A stretch of 64,000 nucleotides of DNA, taken from the NCBI GenBank assembly GCA_022446905.1, contig JAKVBT010000005.1, positions 405,027 to 469,026 on the forward strand, read 5' to 3'. The translations under genes and the position numbers were made by a program. Source of the stretch: Phycisphaerales bacterium (GTDB lineage Bacteria; Planctomycetota; Phycisphaerae; Phycisphaerales; SM1A02). The notes under the pieces were generated by a model that saw only the letters and a list, made by a program, of their open reading frames with translations, had not been told where the DNA came from and did no database searches. Shown here piece by piece: positions 53,482-63,500 of this stretch (position 1 is the first letter of the stretch; each line of letters starts with the position of its first letter).

Positions 53482-55430
53482 TGCGTCGAGCCTTCACTCT
53501 GATTGAGATTCTGGTCGCCGTGGCGGTGTTGGTTGCAATTGTGTTGGTCTGCGGACAGATCTTCCAGTCAGCATCCAAAGTGGCCTCTTCCTCGGAGGCA
53601 TCAGGAGATGCATTGGTGGAAGGGGCGGCGATTCGTCGTCAGATGACCGAAGACCTGTCGCGTCTCTCGCGTGATGGCATTCTTGGGATTCGAAGTCTGA
53701 CGGTGCCGAATAATTACAACCAGAAGCGGTTCAGCGGGAGCGGAGCGCGTCCGGGCCTGATCAATCCATCATTGCCTCCATCAGCACCGATTCGATGCGA
53801 CCAACTGGTCTTCTTTGTCGAAGGAAGTGAGCCCAGTCAGGCATTTGGATCTAACGTGCAGTACACGGACATGGTGCCCAAGAGTCTTGGCGGCGCCGCC
53901 ATGGTGCGTTATGGGCATGCCTTGCAGTTTCCTGAACTGCGTGCATACACGCCAATTACACCAACTGACCCAGGAACCCCGCCACAGCCAAGTCGAACCG
54001 GGCACGATGTTGATTACACCGCGCATCGTGATGCCAATGGTCTGATGGAAGCAACGCCATTGGTGCCATTTCATCACGCCAATGTGGCGGGTGTTTTTGG
54101 CGGCCCACTGGATACGCAATACACCACGTACTACTTAGGCAGTGGCGGCAGCAGTGAAGGTCTCTACGAGCAGACCGAAGGGCCGGAGATTCAGGGCACC
54201 CAGCCCGACGCGCGACAGTGGCTCCTGGCTCGACAATTGGTGCCACTTGGTGATGATGACACGCAGGCACCTGATGCCAGGCAAAAGCGGGTGTATCAGA
54301 ACGATACGTTGGCACAAGAAACAGTCCTTCCGTTTGATCCAAGGCGCACGGGCAGTTCTTCGGCGGGGTTCAGCTCGCGTGCGCCAGTGATCGACTATGG
54401 GCGGATTGACCTTGCGGCATCTACCTTGGGTGACATTCGCGAGGCCTTGTTGATTTCGAGATCACCGGGCTCGCCGCTGTACAACTTGGCTCGGCGACCT
54501 TGGCGGCAGGGTCGTGATGATCCAGACGGATCGCACAATGTGCTTGATTCGTCGATTACGCCAGGTGCTGGTGATCAATACAGTTTGATCAAGAGCCTCT
54601 TTGCTTGGCCTCGGGCTGAGCGCACGCCACCAGGTTCAGGTCGTTTCGACCAAATGCTGACCCGCAATGTCCTAGGGACCGGCGTGTCTGACTTCAAGGT
54701 CGAGTGGACATGGGATGAGGGGGTTGGTGCATTTGATACCTATGAAGATCAGGGGGCAGGGAGCCGTCGACCAGTGCGTTGGGTGGGATTTGCGGCCGAT
54801 CCTGCCAGTCCGGCGAACAGCGGGCCATCTCGTTCCGTCTATGACGATCCGGAGGATGGTGGCGTGATTGATGGCGGGCTCCGTGCTGGTGAGCGGCCAT
54901 GGATGGGCATGCCATCGTCGACAGATGGTGACGGGCTGAATCCCGATGATCCGAGTGATGCTGACGCAATGCGTGAATCTCCACAATTTGATCGTCGTGT
55001 GACCACGCTTGGGCAGTTGGCTGCTCGCCACGCGCCGGATCCGATGTACCTGTATCAGGATGGTCGGGCCACCGAGATGCCCACTGTGTCAAGCCCAGCC
55101 TTAGTCGACTGGTGGAGCAGTGGTGGGGATATCGCAGATCCATTTGCCCATGGGTCGGCCATCGATGAGATGGTGTCGGAATCTGCCTTTGGGAGCGGAC
55201 CACGGGTGCAGCAGTATTGGGCGCTCTTTGGCCCCAATCATTCATGGCCCTTGCTTGATCGCGATTTCAACGGTGATGGTTTGCGTGATCCCGATCCATC
55301 ATTTACACCGTGGCCGACAGCGCTACGCTTCACCATGACAATTCATGATCCTGGGGGTGTTCTAGAGCAGGGCAAGACCGTGCAATTTGTGGTGCCGCTG
55401 CCCGAGCGGACGAAGGTGGCTTCCAAATGA
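53481..55430 (+). CDS. Large pseudopilin, GspJ-like
   Basis: 649 residues from ATG 53481. Signal MRRAFTLIEILVAVAVLVAI with Ala rather than Gly at the cleavage position; helix to about residue 26, then a GspJ-like helix (ASGDALVEGAAIRRQMTEDL). The exodomain is about three times the usual GspJ size. It contains DRDFNGDGLRDPDP at about residue 593 and a C-terminal LRFTMTIHDPGGVLEQGKTV, resembling the final beta segment of GspJ (calculation of D/E-rich loops only by eye). An open frame back to 53400 is not the start. ATGA overlap with the giant gene. Confidence 0.88.
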   Translation: MRRAFTLIEILVAVAVLVAIVLVCGQIFQSASKVASSSEASGDALVEGAAIRRQMTEDLSRLSRDGILGIRSLTVPNNYNQKRFSGSGARPGLINPSLPPSAPIRCDQLVFFVEGSEPSQAFGSNVQYTDMVPKSLGGAAMVRYGHALQFPELRAYTPITPTDPGTPPQPSRTGHDVDYTAHRDANGLMEATPLVPFHHANVAGVFGGPLDTQYTTYYLGSGGSSEGLYEQTEGPEIQGTQPDARQWLLARQLVPLGDDDTQAPDARQKRVYQNDTLAQETVLPFDPRRTGSSSAGFSSRAPVIDYGRIDLAASTLGDIREALLISRSPGSPLYNLARRPWRQGRDDPDGSHNVLDSSITPGAGDQYSLIKSLFAWPRAERTPPGSGRFDQMLTRNVLGTGVSDFKVEWTWDEGVGAFDTYEDQGAGSRRPVRWVGFAADPASPANSGPSRSVYDDPEDGGVIDGGLRAGERPWMGMPSSTDGDGLNPDDPSDADAMRESPQFDRRVTTLGQLAARHAPDPMYLYQDGRATEMPTVSSPALVDWWSSGGDIADPFAHGSAIDEMVSESAFGSGPRVQQYWALFGPNHSWPLLDRDFNGDGLRDPDPSFTPWPTALRFTMTIHDPGGVLEQGKTVQFVVPLPERTKVASK

Positions 55431-58400
55431 TGGGACGTATCAGCGGTTCTGGACAATCACGTCGCGGCAATGCACTGATTCTGGTTGCGGCGCTGCTGGT
55501 CTTGATGGTTTTGCTCGCGACCGTCTTCCTGACGCGGGCGCGCGGCATTCGCACCAGCGCCAAGGCTGCTCGGCAGGTGGCAGAGCGTGATCGTTTGGTT
55601 GAGTCAGCAGCGAAGGCTGTTGCCTCGGAGATTGCCGGAAGCCTATTTACACGACCCATCGATTATGACCCCGACGATCCGCTGCTTGGTGATCAGCGTG
55701 GATTGCCAGTGGAAGAAGAACGTCGGTTGCCGCCAGCACCAGGGGCGACCCGGCATGATGTTGATGAGCACTTTGCCTGGAACTATGCGCCCTCTGAAAC
55801 CGTGGCGTGGACGAATCCCCCGGATTGGCTGACCTATCCGCTTCAACCCGGTCGCTTACGCGAGATGGTGCAAGATCTTGGCTATCAGTTTGATAGTGGG
55901 CAATGGCCGGTTTGGAGTTGGCCGAGCGTTATTGGTCCAGATGGTGCAGAGTATTCACTGTTTGCTGGAGGTCAGTGGACGGGTGCAGCAACCAGCCCAG
56001 CCAACATCATTCTGTCTCCACAGGAAAACCCGATGGGTGGTCCTGGTATTTCAGATACGCGGTGGCTTCGTGATCTGGAACCACAGCGCTCTGGGAGTCG
56101 CCCCCCACTTGGTCAGTCCAATCTCTTTGTAGATACGACTCTGCAAACGAGTTTGACCCAGCGACATGCTGATGTCATGACCCATTGGAGGCACCTCTCA
56201 TTTCCTGCGACGCCATGGAATGGCTGGAAACTGGTCACCGATATTGCAGATGTAACTGGCGCACGCTCTTATCGCGATCCCGATGGGGCACCTGGCAATG
56301 ATGTGTGGGTTGATGGCCAAAGGTATTACGGCGGTCTGCTTGATCGTCTCGATCTTCCGGTGGAACAGTGGCCAGCCATCATGCCGACGTATCTAGCAGG
56401 GGGGTTTGGGGGCCCTCAGGACTTTCGGCTGACCGGCTTTGTCCAGAGCGATCCAAATGTGCCTCCGAATCTCCAGCCCATCGATTCTGATCCTGGGGGC
56501 ACGATCATGGGTCGTGGATCCATCTTGTACCCCGACACTGACCGAGTCGATGTCGTTGACTTTACGAACTCCATGAGCCCTGAGACCCTCAAAATTGATT
56601 TCTGGGATCGCTGGCAAAACTGGTTTACACCCTTGGGCTATCGCGAAGCGTTGCGCCAGGCAGAGCAGGGCAGCGGTCTCTTGCTGCCGCCTAATCTCTA
56701 TGACCTTTCTGATATCGATGGCGACGGCATCCACCATGAAGATGGCGAGGCTGCTGATGATGAGTTTCAGCTTGGGACGCTGCGGAACACGGTATCGCGG
56801 GTATTGGCTGACAGCGATGGCGATGGCAATACAGATTCCTTCTGGTTTCTCTCACCTGAAGTTGGGGCTGATGGAACGCGGCAACTCGTGGCAATCTCCG
56901 TCACAGACAATAGTGGGCGGCTCAATGTCAATTCCGCCACACGTGGGTTTGGGTCCGACAGCGTTGAGGGCTCTGGCACACGCTGGGACTTTGAAGGCAC
57001 GCGTGGGCTGACTCCGGCAGACCTCGCGCTGGTCGGGCAGAACTATGCGCCTTACGGCCCCAACGACGATGTGATTGCGCCGATTGGCCAGCCAACTTGG
57101 AACATCGGTTTCTTTGACGCCGAGCACCATCAGGACGCCTTGCAGCGTGGATTGCAGGACAACAGCGGATGGCCCAATGTGCATCCCACGTGGGCCAATG
57201 CCAACCAGCAGTTGGCGCCCTGGTATGGCGAGTTGGAACGGTTTGGATGGCATAGTGAACGCTGGCAGGAACCTTCAAACTGGACATCCAATCTGCTGGG
57301 CGCCCTTGGTATTCGAGATCACTTGGCATTCCCTGATGGGTCATTGGGGAGCAATGGCCCAGCAGATGTCAATGACCGTGAAAACCGTGTTTTCTACTAT
57401 CAAGCAGGTGCTAGTCAGCAAGGCAGCCCACAAGGCGTCTTTACGCCCTTCAATTTCAGTGATGAATTTGAGCTGCGCGCCTACGAGGGGCAGAACATGC
57501 CTTGGCTGTACAGCCGTCTGGAGCGGGCAACAGGTGGCATGAATACAGACTGGTCAAATGCTGACAATGCGCTGCGGTCCTACGTGCAGCGCACTGAATC
57601 TGCTGAAGACAGCGAGCAGTTGACTCTCCGCCAACTTGGTGCTGATCTTCGACATCGACTGACGACCATCAGTGGAGCGCGCAACGATCTGCTCGCGCCC
57701 CATCTGCGGGCTGATCAGCGCATGAGCATCCCGCCACTGTGGTGGTTGAGTGATCAAATTCCAAATGCACAAGAGGCCGCCAACATCGCCTCGGATGATC
57801 CTGATGTGATCGATGACTTAATCGCCAGTTTGGTCGACCAGTTCCGCGAGAAGATTGACTTGCGTGAAGCCCCGACGCTTCCGCAGCGGACCGGGACCTC
57901 CAGCGCGGCCACCTTGCGCCGATTCAATCTGCATGATCGGCTGATACGCCAGTCGACCGATCCGAATTTCTACTGGCGGCGCCGCCCAGGTCGTCTGGGC
58001 TTTGCTGTCATGCTTGGTCTTACTGGTGGTGCACCTGCGGATCGCGACCGCCGCAATTCGCTTGGGGTGTTGCAGCGTCTGGGTGGTCGTACCAGTCTCT
58101 ATGGTCGCGGAGATCATGCATGGGAGCACACGCGCCGCACTGCCGCAGCCTTGGTTGCCAACATGCGGCGACACACGGAGCCGGGACTCGCTGAGGGTCC
58201 GTATCCATCTGGCTTTGATGGACTGCCGATCGCTCAAGGGCCATTTTCAACAGCGCCTGGTATCCGTCCCAGTGGCGCGACATCACTTCCGTTTGCTCCT
58301 GTGGGCTATCTCCCAGACACCAATACCGCTTTGCTGATGGATAGCGATACCGATGACTCTGGTCAGGGCGATGGCTTGGCAGATATGTTCCAGTGGGGTG

Positions 58401-61400
58401 ATGGGGGGCAGTCGTCGCTGGTTGCTGTTCGTCAGGCGACACAGGATTTGTCAGCGCTGCCACCGGAGGACCCGAGCACGCTTGCGCCGGTCAGAGTCGA
58501 TCTGGATGGCGATGGTGAACTCGATGCTGGTGTGAGCGGCAACTATCTCGAGTATCACACGGCGGCCGAGGTGGTCAAAGACAGTTGGGATCCTCGGATC
58601 AGCGTGCTTCCTGCCGAGCCCCAGCCGGTTATTGGTGAGGTCTTTGTGGCGCATGTGGCGCGGCCGTGGCGCATTCCTGGTGACCCCACCAATGACGTCA
58701 ATACGGTCGGCTATACCGATTCCAATGACTGGACCATGCTCACTGCATATACCAGTAAGGATGACACCGAATTTAAGAATACTGAGACGGCGGCTTTGCC
58801 TGTCGACGATTACATGCCACCTGTGCGGCCGCGGACAGTGATGGCGGTGCAGCTGCTGAATCCATTTGATGAGCCCATTGTGCTTGTCGAGGGTGGCTTG
58901 CCTAAGTATCGCTTGCGCATGGTGACCAGCGACCGCTTTGATCCAGAAAGCCCAGCGCTGGCGCAGTTTGACTTGTTGCCAAGTGCTGCGGTGTCTGCAG
59001 AGGGGCCAGTCGGCCGGCAATATGTGTTGCGTCCAGGCTCGAGTTTGAGCAGCCCCAATCCGCAACTGAATAACACCTGGGTGCTCCCCCCCTCCAATGG
59101 TGATAAGCCCTATGCATTGACCATCGTGATGAATGCGGTGGATGGCATGCCTGGATTTGATACGAACTTTAATCCACCCGCTCCCTTTACTGGCGAGCAG
59201 GCTTGGCAGCCATCAGAGGACGTGGGGCAATCGGGCTATCGCACGCTCGAGGCTGAGCGCTGGCTCGACTTCCTAGACGTGCATCATGCGGCCAGTACGA
59301 ACCCAGGGCCGGCTGATCAGGCCTTTGGTGACGAAGTGGCATTTCGCGCCGATCCAGATCTTGATGGGCAAGACAGTGACCTGACCTTACAGATGGCGCA
59401 GGGCGATCTCGTTTGGCACTTGATGCCCGTGGGTGGCTGGCCCGTGGGAATTCCAGGTGACAAGACCTCGCAGGATCAGAAGGACTTGCCTGATACCCCA
59501 GCAAACTGGTGGGCGGCGCATGGGCTGAGCGATGGAACATTTCAATACGATGCACTCTCGCCGGACAGCAATTCCTTGGAAGGTGATTACGACTCTGACA
59601 CAGAGAATTGGCACGAGCCCGGCGCGCAGCAACTGACCATTGTGAATCGACTCAAGATTCAGGAGTCCGTTGACCAAAACGTGGCGCGACCTCCAACACT
59701 GCCTGAGCGTGGCAGCGCAGTTGAACTGGTCCGGCTTCATTATCCAGATCAATGGACAGCAGCCAATGGTGGGGGCGGGTCAGCTGGTGAGCCAGGTGGT
59801 GATGGCATTCCAGACGACACCAATCTGGACGGTCGGTTGACCGCCCAAGATGCGGTGCCAGTGACAGTGGATCGCACGGTGGGTCTTGATGGCTATGACG
59901 AACTCTTGATGGTCTTGACCGATCAGATGGAAAAGGAACGTTTGCCGCGACCAGGCAATTTGCCGAATCCAACTGTGATCATCGCTGGTCAAGGTGGTGG
60001 TGGTATGCCCAAGCAGCCACTGATTGGATCTGGCAACTCGGCATTTAAAGCATCCCCAGCAACCGCAGGAAATGGGCAAAAGCACTCGCCGTACTACCCG
60101 GGCATGTTGTGGAGCATTGACGCAGACTTTGCCAACCCCGACAGCCCCACAGGCGAAGAGCTTTCTCAGCGTCCAGATCGCTTCGAGGGTGATGTAAAAA
60201 CATCACTCTTGCGTCATGGTCGCAGTCATCACATTGTGCATCCACACTTTGCCCGTGTTGTGCAGTGGGCGCGCTGGGCCCGGCCGTGGGCGGTAGATGA
60301 TCATGTCGTTGAAAATAATGACTGGCAGGCAGATGCAGGTTTTGCGAACTTGGTCTTTTCAGATCAATCACTTGACTATCTCCTCGCGGATGCTTCCGCT
60401 GCTGATTCGACGGCTCGGGCTGGGATTGTGCGGCCAGATCGGGCGGGGCCACGCTTTGCCTTGGGACCTGGTCAGGTCACCAAATCAAGCACGCGTGATG
60501 GCTTGCTTCGCTATCAGCTTCAGGGCAACATCGATAATGCAGAGGCGGCCCTTACTCAATTTGCTCCCTTCACCGACACTGGTGGACAAGACCTTGAGGC
60601 AGGGCGATTGCTGCATCAGGCGGTGAAAGCATTCAGTGTGGGCGGAGTGCAGGCAGGCGGCACTGCCGGTTCGTACAGCGTGACACGCCGTGACATGCCG
60701 ATGTTGGATTCAAACATGGCGCTGGCCAATCCTGTTCGCACTTTGGACCGCATGATGGACCAATACAACGCAGCGAGCTGGGGGGCTGGTGGCATCCCAG
60801 AACCAGTGAGGGATTTGACCAATCTTGGCACTGTTTTGGATCAAGATGATGCAGAGCGTATTGCGCGAACACGCATGCGGCGCTATGCCGAGCAGTCTTT
60901 CCTTTACCCCGATCAGTTTTCGGTTGATGAGGCTGGGCGGAACTGGGCCTTATGGCAAGTAGCCAATGACTGGACACCACCTGATGCTGACATTTCAGGT
61001 AATACGACACCGCGTTTGATTTGGGCACTTCCACTGGACGCGCCGCAGCTGGACCTCAATCTCCCGCATAATCCAATTGCCGCGCCCAATACATGGGGGG
61101 CCTCAGTTCCGTTTTTGCCACCAGATCTGCCAGGCTCTGATTGGGCTGATTGGGGACTGGTCGTGCATGATGGCAGCAATCAGTCTGGTACGAATGCGGA
61201 CGATCTCGAAGAGATTGGCACGACCTATCACGATTCACTTGGCTGGCTGCATCACCGTATCTTCGATGCACGCTGGGATCCAGATGGCCTCGGCCGCACC
61301 GATGCCAACGGTGATAGCACCGCTGGGGCAGGGGATCCGTATGAGGCTGGGGACAATGCCTATCCCTACCCGTGGATGACCCGAATGACTCGTGAAGATT

Positions 61401-63469
61401 GGGGGCTCAACACTGATCGTGATCAGGCCCCGCTGCAAGATTGTGTCGCATTCCGTGCGAGAAAGCCACACGCACTGGGCATGAGCGCGGTGTACGAAGG
61501 TCGCGGCGTTTGGGCCAATGGCAATCAGAAAGTAGTCAAGGGTGATGTTGGTTGGGATTTCAACGATGCAACAGGTGACAACTACGATTACCGCTGGTCC
61601 TTCGCAGATAAGGGTGTTTATGGCCTGCGCGAGATTGATGGTGACATTTTCATGCCGCATGGATTCCAAATGCCCTCGCAGCGTCCCCGGAACTTTGAGC
61701 GGGCTGGTGAAGTCCTCGATGTGTTTGCTGCTGGAACGCAGTTGTGGACGGACATCCAAGGTGGTGTTGGGAACTTCCCATGGCCCACCATGGTGGACTG
61801 GCCGCCACAGCCGGCATCGCCACACACGCCCAACTATCTGCGTGCTCCAGCGACGCTTCGCACCTTGCCTGAGTGGTTGGGTGAAGACATCGCCGCAGGG
61901 CGCCGTCCCGGACGGCTCGATCCCTTCTTCGTTGATGTAGACGGTGATGCCGGCGGCACGGCCATTGTCGGAGGTCCCTGGTCAACCCAGACCTTCAACG
62001 CCAATGCGACTGATCCGTTCGCTCCTGGTGTTCCAGACTGGTATGTCACCTCGGATGATCCGGCTCACTTTACACCCGACCTTCCCGCCACCCATCAACT
62101 GGTCGACATGTTTGTCTGTGATGGGCCTGGCACATGGGATCTCGGCGCAGATACTGATCAGGATGGTCTGGTAGATCAGTTCAATGGTCCAGATGGTGTG
62201 GTCGATGCGAACCTATCACTGCAGTCTTCATCCTTTGAGCAGGTCACTGGACAGAATGCATCGCTGGGCAACGCAGGTCGATTCCTCGGCCGCTCAACGA
62301 CAGGACTGGTCAATATCAATACGGCCCCGGTGGAAGTGCTGCGCGCGTTGCCTCAGATGTATCGCCTAATGCATGGCGGGGCAGATTGGGACAGTGGTGG
62401 GGGCAATGGTGGGATCCTGGATCAATCCAGTCAGTTGCCAGGCAATACTGACCGGCCGATGAGTCGGCATCCGCGGAGCGGAATCCCCGAAGCGATCGTG
62501 CAGTATCGCGATGCCCTTGGTGGCACTTCTGGAGCGGGTCAATCGAATGTCGAGCGCACCCCAGGGACTTCGGCTGGCCCGGTCTATGCCGACCGTGGGC
62601 TTGGGCACAAGACGGTGGGTGTTGGCAGCAGCCTGATTTCGGATCGCGATATTGATGGGGTGTATGAGCAGAATTATCAGCAGGAGGATGTTCGCGCCAA
62701 TGACGCCGTGCAGTGGTCTCGTGGTCATCGCGGGTTTGCCAGCATCGGAGAATTGCTGAATTTGCAGCGACCAGCGATCTACGATTTTGCCATCACTGTT
62801 GATGAGAATGGTGATGAGATTGATCGGCGGGAATGGCCTGGCACCGCATTGGCAGCGGATGCCTGGCGGATGGACTGGGCAGCGCGCAATCCATTTGGAT
62901 TCCAGGCCGAGCAGAACGATGGTGTTATTGATCCGCTGAATCCGCCAGCGAACTCGCCCTTCCGAGATGCAGTGCGTGGCGTGTACTACGAGAATATCGG
63001 CGCGCCACTGATCACTGATACTGGACGATTGTGGGACTACCGAGGCTTTGGCGATGATGGGGGTCCCTATGAACGTGAACTCAGTCGGAGTGATCTTCTC
63101 TATAGCCCCACCTTGGGCAATCAGCCCTTTGAAGATCCACTCAGTCCGATTGTCAGCGAGCGCATGCCAACGACCGATCCTCGCTTCCCTGAGGTGAGTT
63201 TGACCATGGACCGAACAGCTGGCGATGCTGAAGAGGCAAATCTGCTCTTTAGTGGCATCTCAAACATGATCACAACGCGTTCGGACATCTTCACCGTGCA
63301 TCTCAAGGTGCGCACCATTCGAAGAAACCCAGACACGGGTATCTGGGATGGCACCGATCGCGATTCCATCGTCGATGATTCTCGCTATGTGATGATCGTT
63401 GACCGCAGCGAGGTTGATCGTCCGTCAGATGCGGCCAAAATTCTGATGTTGGAGAAGGTGGACGACTGA
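55427..63469 (+). CDS. Giant GspK-like pseudopilus component, 2680 residues
   Basis: The N-terminus RRGNALILVAALLVLMVLLA has a basic leader and hydrophobic helix (about 13-36) but lacks Glu+5, as in GspK/PilX. A GspK-like first motif, SGRLNVNSA, is at about residue 497. The second, TGLVNINTAPVEVLRALP, is near 2290, followed by IPEAIVQYRDALGG (about 2350) and GFASIGELLNLQRP (about 2435). Ordinary GspK has about 320 residues, so about 1800 residues separate motifs normally close together. Asp-rich calcium-loop-like segments occur near 429, 462, 1025, 1463, 2243 and 2406 (for example DSDGDGNTDSF, DLDGDGELDAG). Probably an envelope- or surface-exposed tip protein. One uninterrupted frame with ATGA overlap upstream. 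Confidence 0.88.
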   Translation: MMGRISGSGQSRRGNALILVAALLVLMVLLATVFLTRARGIRTSAKAARQVAERDRLVESAAKAVASEIAGSLFTRPIDYDPDDPLLGDQRGLPVEEERRLPPAPGATRHDVDEHFAWNYAPSETVAWTNPPDWLTYPLQPGRLREMVQDLGYQFDSGQWPVWSWPSVIGPDGAEYSLFAGGQWTGAATSPANIILSPQENPMGGPGISDTRWLRDLEPQRSGSRPPLGQSNLFVDTTLQTSLTQRHADVMTHWRHLSFPATPWNGWKLVTDIADVTGARSYRDPDGAPGNDVWVDGQRYYGGLLDRLDLPVEQWPAIMPTYLAGGFGGPQDFRLTGFVQSDPNVPPNLQPIDSDPGGTIMGRGSILYPDTDRVDVVDFTNSMSPETLKIDFWDRWQNWFTPLGYREALRQAEQGSGLLLPPNLYDLSDIDGDGIHHEDGEAADDEFQLGTLRNTVSRVLADSDGDGNTDSFWFLSPEVGADGTRQLVAISVTDNSGRLNVNSATRGFGSDSVEGSGTRWDFEGTRGLTPADLALVGQNYAPYGPNDDVIAPIGQPTWNIGFFDAEHHQDALQRGLQDNSGWPNVHPTWANANQQLAPWYGELERFGWHSERWQEPSNWTSNLLGALGIRDHLAFPDGSLGSNGPADVNDRENRVFYYQAGASQQGSPQGVFTPFNFSDEFELRAYEGQNMPWLYSRLERATGGMNTDWSNADNALRSYVQRTESAEDSEQLTLRQLGADLRHRLTTISGARNDLLAPHLRADQRMSIPPLWWLSDQIPNAQEAANIASDDPDVIDDLIASLVDQFREKIDLREAPTLPQRTGTSSAATLRRFNLHDRLIRQSTDPNFYWRRRPGRLGFAVMLGLTGGAPADRDRRNSLGVLQRLGGRTSLYGRGDHAWEHTRRTAAALVANMRRHTEPGLAEGPYPSGFDGLPIAQGPFSTAPGIRPSGATSLPFAPVGYLPDTNTALLMDSDTDDSGQGDGLADMFQWGDGGQSSLVAVRQATQDLSALPPEDPSTLAPVRVDLDGDGELDAGVSGNYLEYHTAAEVVKDSWDPRISVLPAEPQPVIGEVFVAHVARPWRIPGDPTNDVNTVGYTDSNDWTMLTAYTSKDDTEFKNTETAALPVDDYMPPVRPRTVMAVQLLNPFDEPIVLVEGGLPKYRLRMVTSDRFDPESPALAQFDLLPSAAVSAEGPVGRQYVLRPGSSLSSPNPQLNNTWVLPPSNGDKPYALTIVMNAVDGMPGFDTNFNPPAPFTGEQAWQPSEDVGQSGYRTLEAERWLDFLDVHHAASTNPGPADQAFGDEVAFRADPDLDGQDSDLTLQMAQGDLVWHLMPVGGWPVGIPGDKTSQDQKDLPDTPANWWAAHGLSDGTFQYDALSPDSNSLEGDYDSDTENWHEPGAQQLTIVNRLKIQESVDQNVARPPTLPERGSAVELVRLHYPDQWTAANGGGGSAGEPGGDGIPDDTNLDGRLTAQDAVPVTVDRTVGLDGYDELLMVLTDQMEKERLPRPGNLPNPTVIIAGQGGGGMPKQPLIGSGNSAFKASPATAGNGQKHSPYYPGMLWSIDADFANPDSPTGEELSQRPDRFEGDVKTSLLRHGRSHHIVHPHFARVVQWARWARPWAVDDHVVENNDWQADAGFANLVFSDQSLDYLLADASAADSTARAGIVRPDRAGPRFALGPGQVTKSSTRDGLLRYQLQGNIDNAEAALTQFAPFTDTGGQDLEAGRLLHQAVKAFSVGGVQAGGTAGSYSVTRRDMPMLDSNMALANPVRTLDRMMDQYNAASWGAGGIPEPVRDLTNLGTVLDQDDAERIARTRMRRYAEQSFLYPDQFSVDEAGRNWALWQVANDWTPPDADISGNTTPRLIWALPLDAPQLDLNLPHNPIAAPNTWGASVPFLPPDLPGSDWADWGLVVHDGSNQSGTNADDLEEIGTTYHDSLGWLHHRIFDARWDPDGLGRTDANGDSTAGAGDPYEAGDNAYPYPWMTRMTREDWGLNTDRDQAPLQDCVAFRARKPHALGMSAVYEGRGVWANGNQKVVKGDVGWDFNDATGDNYDYRWSFADKGVYGLREIDGDIFMPHGFQMPSQRPRNFERAGEVLDVFAAGTQLWTDIQGGVGNFPWPTMVDWPPQPASPHTPNYLRAPATLRTLPEWLGEDIAAGRRPGRLDPFFVDVDGDAGGTAIVGGPWSTQTFNANATDPFAPGVPDWYVTSDDPAHFTPDLPATHQLVDMFVCDGPGTWDLGADTDQDGLVDQFNGPDGVVDANLSLQSSSFEQVTGQNASLGNAGRFLGRSTTGLVNINTAPVEVLRALPQMYRLMHGGADWDSGGGNGGILDQSSQLPGNTDRPMSRHPRSGIPEAIVQYRDALGGTSGAGQSNVERTPGTSAGPVYADRGLGHKTVGVGSSLISDRDIDGVYEQNYQQEDVRANDAVQWSRGHRGFASIGELLNLQRPAIYDFAITVDENGDEIDRREWPGTALAADAWRMDWAARNPFGFQAEQNDGVIDPLNPPANSPFRDAVRGVYYENIGAPLITDTGRLWDYRGFGDDGGPYERELSRSDLLYSPTLGNQPFEDPLSPIVSERMPTTDPRFPEVSLTMDRTAGDAEEANLLFSGISNMITTRSDIFTVHLKVRTIRRNPDTGIWDGTDRDSIVDDSRYVMIVDRSEVDRPSDAAKILMLEKVDD

Positions 63470-63500
63470 CCTGGGGTTATCGACTCGAGGCAGCGGTTCT

